A stretch of 64,000 nt of DNA from contig NZ_SSBL01000009.1 of assembly GCF_004795105.1 (NCBI RefSeq), positions 124,001-188,000 on the forward strand. Direction: 5' to 3'. The stretch is from Streptomyces sp. A0642. GTDB taxonomy: Bacteria > Actinomycetota > Actinomycetes > Streptomycetales > Streptomycetaceae. This document shows, in pieces, positions 60,058 through 64,000 of the stretch. Position 1 is the stretch's first letter; each line of letters starts with the position of its first letter. Below the pieces are notes generated by a model, which had not been told where the DNA came from, ran no database searches, and was given only the letters and a program-made list of their open reading frames with translations. Made by a program: the position numbers and the translations under genes.

Positions 60058-61486
60058 CGAGGTAGGCCTCCAGACCATGACGGCCGCCTTCGCGGCCGAA
60101 GCCCGACTCCTTGTAACCGCCGAACGGCGAGGTCGGGTCGAACTTGTTGAACGTGTTGGCCCAGACGACGCCCGCCCGGAGCCTGTTCGCCACCGCGAGG
60201 ATGCGGGAGCCCTTCTCCGTCCAGATGCCGGCCGAGAGGCCGTACTGGCTGTTGTTCGCCTTGGCGACCGCCTCGTCCGGCGTACGGAAGGTCAGCACGG
60301 ACAGGACCGGGCCGAAGATCTCGTCGCGGGCGACGGTGTGCGCCTGGGTGACGCCGGTGAACAGCGTCGGCGCGAACCAGTAGCCGGCGGAGGGGAGCTC
60401 GCACGGCGCCGACCAGCGGTCCGCGCCCTCGGCCTCGCCCGTCTCGACGAGCGCGGTGATCCGGGAGAGCTGTGCCTCGGAGTTGATCGCGCCGATGTCG
60501 GTGTTCTTGTCCAGCGGGTCGCCGAGGCGCAGCGTGGAGAGCCGGCGCTTGAGGGCGTCCAGCAGCTCCTCCTCGATCGACTCCTGGACGAGGAGCCGCG
60601 AGCCCGCGCAGCAGACCTGGCCCTGGTTGAAGAAGATGCCGGTGACGATGCCCTCGACGGCCTGGTCGATCGGCGCGTCGTCGAAGACGATGTTGGCGCC
60701 CTTGCCGCCCAGCTCCAGCGTGGCCTTCTTGTCCGTGCCGGCGATCTGGCGGGCGATGGCCTTGCCGACCGCGGTCGATCCCGTGAAGGCGATCTTGTTG
60801 ACGTCCGGGTGCTCGACGAGGGCCGAGCCCGCGTCCCCGTAGCCCGTCAGGATGTTGACGACGCCCTTGGGGAGACCGGCCTGCCGGCAGATGTCCGCGA
60901 AGAAGAGCGCGGAGAGCGGGGTCGTCTCGGCGGGCTTGAGCACGACCGTGTTGCCGGTGGCGAGCGCCGGGGCGATCTTCCACGCGAGCATCAGCAGGGG
61001 GAAGTTCCAGGGGATGATCTGCCCGGCGACGCCGAGCGGGCGCGGGTTCGCGCCGTAGCCGGCGTGGTCCAGCTTGTCGGCCCAGCCCGCGTAGTAGAAG
61101 AAGTGCGCGGCGACCAGCGGGAGGTCCGCGTCGCGGGTCTCCTTGATCGGCTTGCCGTTGTCCAGCGTCTCCAGGACGGCCAGCTCGCGCGAGCGCTCCT
61201 GGATGATCCGGGCGATCCGGAAGAGGTACTTGGCGCGCTCGGAGCCGGGCAGCGCCGACCACTTCTCGAACGCCCGGCGGGCGGCCTTCACGGCCCGGTC
61301 CACGTCCGCGGAGCCCGCCCGCGCGACCTCGGAGAGCACCTCCTCGGACGACGGGCTGACCGTCTTGAAGACCTTGCCGTCGGCGGCCTCGGTGAACTCG
61401 CCGTCGATGAACAGGCCGTACGAGGGGGCGATGTCGACGACGGAACGGGATTCCGGCGCCGGTGCGTACTCGAATGCAGATGCCAT
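60050..61486 (-). CDS. Aldehyde dehydrogenase (NAD-dependent)
   Basis: 478 residues with a full ALDH set: PWNFPLLMLAWKIAPALATGNTVVLKPAE (catalytic Asn), TLELGGKGANIVFDDA (general-base Glu), FFNQGQVCCAGSRLLV (nucleophilic Cys) and ARDEIFGPVLSVLTF. Six bases after deoC in the same operon, it likely oxidises acetaldehyde released by DeoC to acetate. No good ribosome-binding site precedes ATG 61486, suggesting coupling to deoC. It pairs with the truncated ALDH gene. Confidence 0.95.
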   Translation of the reverse strand: MASAFEYAPAPESRSVVDIAPSYGLFIDGEFTEAADGKVFKTVSPSSEEVLSEVARAGSADVDRAVKAARRAFEKWSALPGSERAKYLFRIARIIQERSRELAVLETLDNGKPIKETRDADLPLVAAHFFYYAGWADKLDHAGYGANPRPLGVAGQIIPWNFPLLMLAWKIAPALATGNTVVLKPAETTPLSALFFADICRQAGLPKGVVNILTGYGDAGSALVEHPDVNKIAFTGSTAVGKAIARQIAGTDKKATLELGGKGANIVFDDAPIDQAVEGIVTGIFFNQGQVCCAGSRLLVQESIEEELLDALKRRLSTLRLGDPLDKNTDIGAINSEAQLSRITALVETGEAEGADRWSAPCELPSAGYWFAPTLFTGVTQAHTVARDEIFGPVLSVLTFRTPDEAVAKANNSQYGLSAGIWTEKGSRILAVANRLRAGVVWANTFNKFDPTSPFGGYKESGFGREGGRHGLEAYLDV

Positions 61487-61491
61487 GGGAA

Positions 61492-62439
61492 TCAGTCCAC
61501 CGTCACGTAATCGGGGCCGGAGTAACGGCCGGTGCTGAGCTTCTGGCGCTGCATCAGCAGGTCGTTCAGCAGGCTGGAAGCGCCGAAGCGGAACCAGTGG
61601 TTGTCCAGCCAGTCCTCGCCCGCCGTCTCGTTCACCAGCACCAGGAACTTGATGGCGTCCTTGGTGGTGCGGATGCCGCCGGCCGGCTTCACGCCGATCT
61701 GGACGCCGGTCTGCGCACGGAAGTCGCGCACCGCCTCCAGCATCAGCAGGGTGTTCGCGGGGGTGGCGTTGACCCCGACCTTGCCGGTCGACGTCTTGAT
61801 GAAGTCCGCGCCCGCCAGCATCCCGAGCCAGGAGGCCCGCCGGATGTTGTCGTACGTGGACAGCTCGCCGGTCTCGAAGATCACCTTCAGCCGTGCCCGG
61901 CCGCACTCGGCCTTCACGGCGAGGATCTCCTCGTACACCTTCAGGTAGCGGCCGGAGAGGAAGGCCCCCCGGTCGATCACCATGTCGATCTCGTCGGCGC
62001 CCGCGGCCACGGCGTCACGGACGTCCGCGAGCTTCACGTCGAGCGCGGCGCGCCCGGCGGGGAAGGCGGTCGCCACCGACGCCACCTTCACGCCGGAACC
62101 GGCCAGGGCGGCGACGGCGGTCGCCGCCATGTCGGGGTAGACGCAGACCGCCGCGGTGCGCGGGGACGTGCGGTCGGTGGGATCGGGGTTGACGGCCTTG
62201 GCGGCGAGAGCCCGGACCTTGCCCGGGGTGTCCGCGCCTTCCAGCGTCGTCAGGTCGATCATCGAAATGGCCAGGTCGATGGCGTACGCCTTGGCCGTCG
62301 TCTTGACCGAACGGGTTCCGAGCGAGGCGGCGCGCGCTTCCAGGCCGACGGCGTCGACGCCGGGCAGCCCGTGCAGGAAGCGGCGCAGCGCACTGTCGGA
62401 CGCCGTCGCGTCGGCGAATGCGGGGGCAGTGGTGGGCAT
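61492..62439 (-). CDS. deoC: Deoxyribose-phosphate aldolase
   Basis: 315 residues from ATG 62439 (GTG 62448 is an alternative, possibly leaderless start). It cleaves 2-deoxyribose-5-phosphate into glyceraldehyde-3-phosphate and acetaldehyde. The Schiff-base lysine is in GADFIKTSTGK, with VCVYPDM, DEIDMVIDRGAF and GVKPAGGIRTT around the barrel. It is longer than E. coli DeoC because of an N-terminal extension. It heads the operon deoC-ALDH-truncated ALDH under the nucleoside-regulon operator. Confidence 0.96.
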   Translation of the reverse strand: MPTTAPAFADATASDSALRRFLHGLPGVDAVGLEARAASLGTRSVKTTAKAYAIDLAISMIDLTTLEGADTPGKVRALAAKAVNPDPTDRTSPRTAAVCVYPDMAATAVAALAGSGVKVASVATAFPAGRAALDVKLADVRDAVAAGADEIDMVIDRGAFLSGRYLKVYEEILAVKAECGRARLKVIFETGELSTYDNIRRASWLGMLAGADFIKTSTGKVGVNATPANTLLMLEAVRDFRAQTGVQIGVKPAGGIRTTKDAIKFLVLVNETAGEDWLDNHWFRFGASSLLNDLLMQRQKLSTGRYSGPDYVTVD

Positions 62440-62457
62440 GGTCACCACATGAGCATA

Positions 62458-62471
62458 TCTACGCGCGTAGC
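62458..62471 (-). promoter_or_regulatory. Nucleoside-regulon operator upstream of deoC
   Basis: TCTACGCGCGTAGC, one mismatch from the consensus. On the leftward strand it overlaps TAGATA (62461-62456), a likely -10 element, with a start point very close to the first codon. Confidence 0.8.
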
Positions 62472-62665
62472 GGCCTGTACAGGGGGCCGTGGCCTTCGCG
62501 CATCACGCGGTGCCCCGGCGGACGGCGCGGCGGCGGGCGCCCGCACGTCCGGGCCCGCCCTGCCCTTCGGCGCGCGCACGTCCGTGACCTGCCCCGTCGT
62601 GCTCCGTACGCGTGTCCGGGCGGCCGCCCCCGCGTTCGCCGCGGACGTCAGGCAGAATCGGGCCC

Positions 62666-63304
62666 ATGACGAGCCCCACACCGCCCTCCGAGCCCACCTA
62701 CGCCGACCGGACGTTCCGGTCGCCCGCCGGGCTGGTCGGGGGTGTCCTCCTGATCCTGCTCCTCGGCTGGATCGGCGGGGACGCGGCCGTCCGGGGCGAG
62801 GGCCGGGTGCCGTGGCTGGCGCTGGCAGGACTGCTGGCCGTGGTGCCGCTGGTGGTCGCCTTCACGCTGCGGCCGGCGGTGTTCGCCAACGACCGGCGCG
62901 TCCGGATCCGTAATCCGTTCCGGACGATCACGCTGCCGTGGTCCGACGTCGCGGACGTCCGGGCCGGGTACTCGAGCGAGATCTTCACGCAGGACGGCGG
63001 GAAGTACCAGCTCTGGGCGGTCCCCGTCTCGCTGCGGCAGCGCAAGAAGGCTGCCCGTCACCAGTCCCGGCAGTCGATCGACGACCCGTACGGCAGGACG
63101 TCCGTCACCGCCGACGTGCGTGACACACAGGCGCGGTCGGCGGCCGCCGACCAGTCGGTGCGCGACCTCAGGGAACTGGCCGAACGCGCACGCGAGAAGC
63201 CCGCTGCCGAAAGCCCCGCCAAGGCGGTCCGCTGGGCCTACGAGGTGATCGTGCCGGCCGTGGTGGGGGCGGTGCTGCTGGTGGTGCTGGGCGCCATCGG
63301 CTGA
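62666..63304 (+). CDS. PH-domain-like membrane protein
   Basis: 212 residues. Two N-terminal helices (~20-40, ~48-68) precede a bacterial PH-like domain (RRVRIRNPFRTITLPWSDVADVRAGYSSEIFTQDGGKYQLWAVPVSLRQRKKAARH), a charged helical stretch and a final hydrophobic helix (VIVPAVVGAVLLVVLGAIG). Function unknown. It is not in an operon with deoC and carries no matching operator. Confidence 0.85.
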   Translation: MTSPTPPSEPTYADRTFRSPAGLVGGVLLILLLGWIGGDAAVRGEGRVPWLALAGLLAVVPLVVAFTLRPAVFANDRRVRIRNPFRTITLPWSDVADVRAGYSSEIFTQDGGKYQLWAVPVSLRQRKKAARHQSRQSIDDPYGRTSVTADVRDTQARSAAADQSVRDLRELAERAREKPAAESPAKAVRWAYEVIVPAVVGAVLLVVLGAIG

Positions 63305-63323
63305 GGGCCCGCCGACCGGTTCC

Positions 63324-63359
63324 GGGAACGCCCGGGCCGCCTTCAGGCCGCGCGTTCCC
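63324..63359. terminator. Possible terminator between the PH-like gene and the hydrolase gene
   Basis: GGGAACGC (63324-63331) pairs with GCGTTCCC (63352-63359). The hydrolase stop codon lies in the loop region. Confidence 0.5.
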
Positions 63360-64000
63360 CGGTGCCGCCCCCCGGCGCGCCGTCCGCCCCGGCGGCGCGA
63401 CCGCCGGCCGCCGCATGCCCCGCTCCGGCGAGAAACGGTTCCAGCAGGCCGAGCAGCGCCTTCGGACGGTGCAGCGGGATGATGTGGCCGCAGTCCTCCA
63501 GGAGGTGGCCGACGAGGTCGTCGGCCACCGGCCGGAGCTGCCTTTCGAGCGCCCTGCCCACCGGATGGGAGCCGATCGTCATGACCGGGACGGTCAGCCG
63601 GCCCGCGCGGACGGCTTCCCGGATCTGCTCCGCGCTCGTCGGCAGTTCCCGGTAGTAGGAGAAGGCGCACCGCAGTGCCTCGCCTCCGGTGCAGGCGCGG
63701 ACGAAGGCGTCCCGGACGGCGGGAGCCACGCCCTCGCCGAGCGTCCCCTCGGTGAGGAACCAGTCGACGTACCGGGCTTCGTGCCCGGTGAGCACGGACT
63801 CCGCGAGTCCGGGCACACGGTGGAAACCGAACCACCAGGGCGCCCCGTGGGCGAGGAATTCCTCCGCGCCCGGCAGTCCGCCCATGAGCGATTCCATCAG
63901 GACGAGCCGCCCGACCCGGCCGGGGTGGCGCATGGCGAGCAGGAACGCCGGCGGTGCGCCCGCGTCGATGCCGATCACGGACGCGGAACTCTCCCCGAGA
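63343..64000 (-). CDS. Alpha/beta hydrolase, epoxide-hydrolase-like (5' part outside window)
   Basis: Partial gene; the C-terminal ~218 residues are present and the frame remains open to the right edge. The nucleophile elbow is SVIGIDAGAPPAFLLAMRHPGRV, with Asp as nucleophile as in epoxide hydrolases and dehalogenases. A helical cap region (WWFGFHRVPGLAESVLTGHEARYVDWFLTEGT) follows, then VMTIGSHPVGR and the catalytic histidine in LLEDCGHIIPLHRP. The Gly/Ala-rich tail after that is low complexity. Substrate unknown. Confidence 0.88.
   Translation of the reverse strand, partial: LGESSASVIGIDAGAPPAFLLAMRHPGRVGRLVLMESLMGGLPGAEEFLAHGAPWWFGFHRVPGLAESVLTGHEARYVDWFLTEGTLGEGVAPAVRDAFVRACTGGEALRCAFSYYRELPTSAEQIREAVRAGRLTVPVMTIGSHPVGRALERQLRPVADDLVGHLLEDCGHIIPLHRPKALLGLLEPFLAGAGHAAAGGRAAGADGAPGGGTGERAA

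Overview
This is a GC-rich (about 70 % or more) actinobacterial chromosome segment that looks like Streptomyces. It has many GTG/TTG starts, TGATG and ATGA stop-start overlaps, hairpins between convergent genes, a HTH/DUF397/ATPase trio, and the afsQ1-afsQ2-sigQ locus next to add and deoC. I see no tRNA, rRNA, CRISPR array, insertion sequence or phage module. It is mostly core chromosome with a few accessory patches.

Layout. 1-4.3 kb: a MarR regulator and the leftward sdhCDAB operon (succinate dehydrogenase). 4.3-12.6 kb: an OHCU-decarboxylase-like gene, a GH20 lipoprotein, small membrane or hypothetical proteins, an ECF sigma factor coupled to a one-TM anti-sigma-like protein, and an L,D-transpeptidase lipoprotein. 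12.8-17.4 kb: a stand-alone methylmalonyl-CoA-mutase-type large subunit, a LysE exporter, and a divergent FAD-monooxygenase/TetR pair with two perfect operators between them. 17.4-28.5 kb: a cell-wall glycopolymer cluster with a methyltransferase, a YfhO-like protein, four glycosyltransferase-type proteins, a fused CMP-nonulosonate synthetase/phosphatase and a NeuB-type synthase. It fits the Kdn teichulosonic acid locus known from S. coelicolor. 28.5-31.7 kb: an orphan antitoxin, an M48 peptidase and an M20 amidohydrolase.

31.7-39 kb: a nucleoside uptake and salvage block with a BMP-family lipoprotein, ABC ATPase, two permeases, cytidine deaminase and thymidine phosphorylase. Adenosine deaminase (51.1 kb) and deoC with two aldehyde dehydrogenases (59-62.4 kb) belong to it functionally. 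A palindrome close to TCTACGCGCGTAGA lies before the lipoprotein, the ABC ATPase, deoA, add and deoC. It overlaps the presumed -10 region in each case, which suggests one repressor-controlled regulon. 39-51 kb: a large secreted subtilase, a STAS protein, a SigG-like sigma factor, a second L,D-transpeptidase, a divergent MFS/LysR pair, the HTH/DUF397/ATPase group and a hydrolase lacking its nucleophile. 52.4-57.6 kb: a small exported protein, PspC, VanZ, and afsQ lipoprotein-afsQ2-afsQ1 divergent from sigQ, with an AfsQ1-type box between afsQ1 and sigQ. 57.6-64 kb: a three-copy intergenic repeat, a uridine-kinase-like gene, a second small exported protein, the ALDH pair, deoC, a PH-like membrane protein and a hydrolase cut by the window edge.

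Most noteworthy: the shared nucleoside operator; an ABC ATPase with no canonical start codon; a compact Kdn pathway with a SAF-less NeuB and a sialyltransferase-like protein; a split ALDH pair resembling ALDH16; the triple repeat behind sigQ; and stop-to-stop palindromic terminators.
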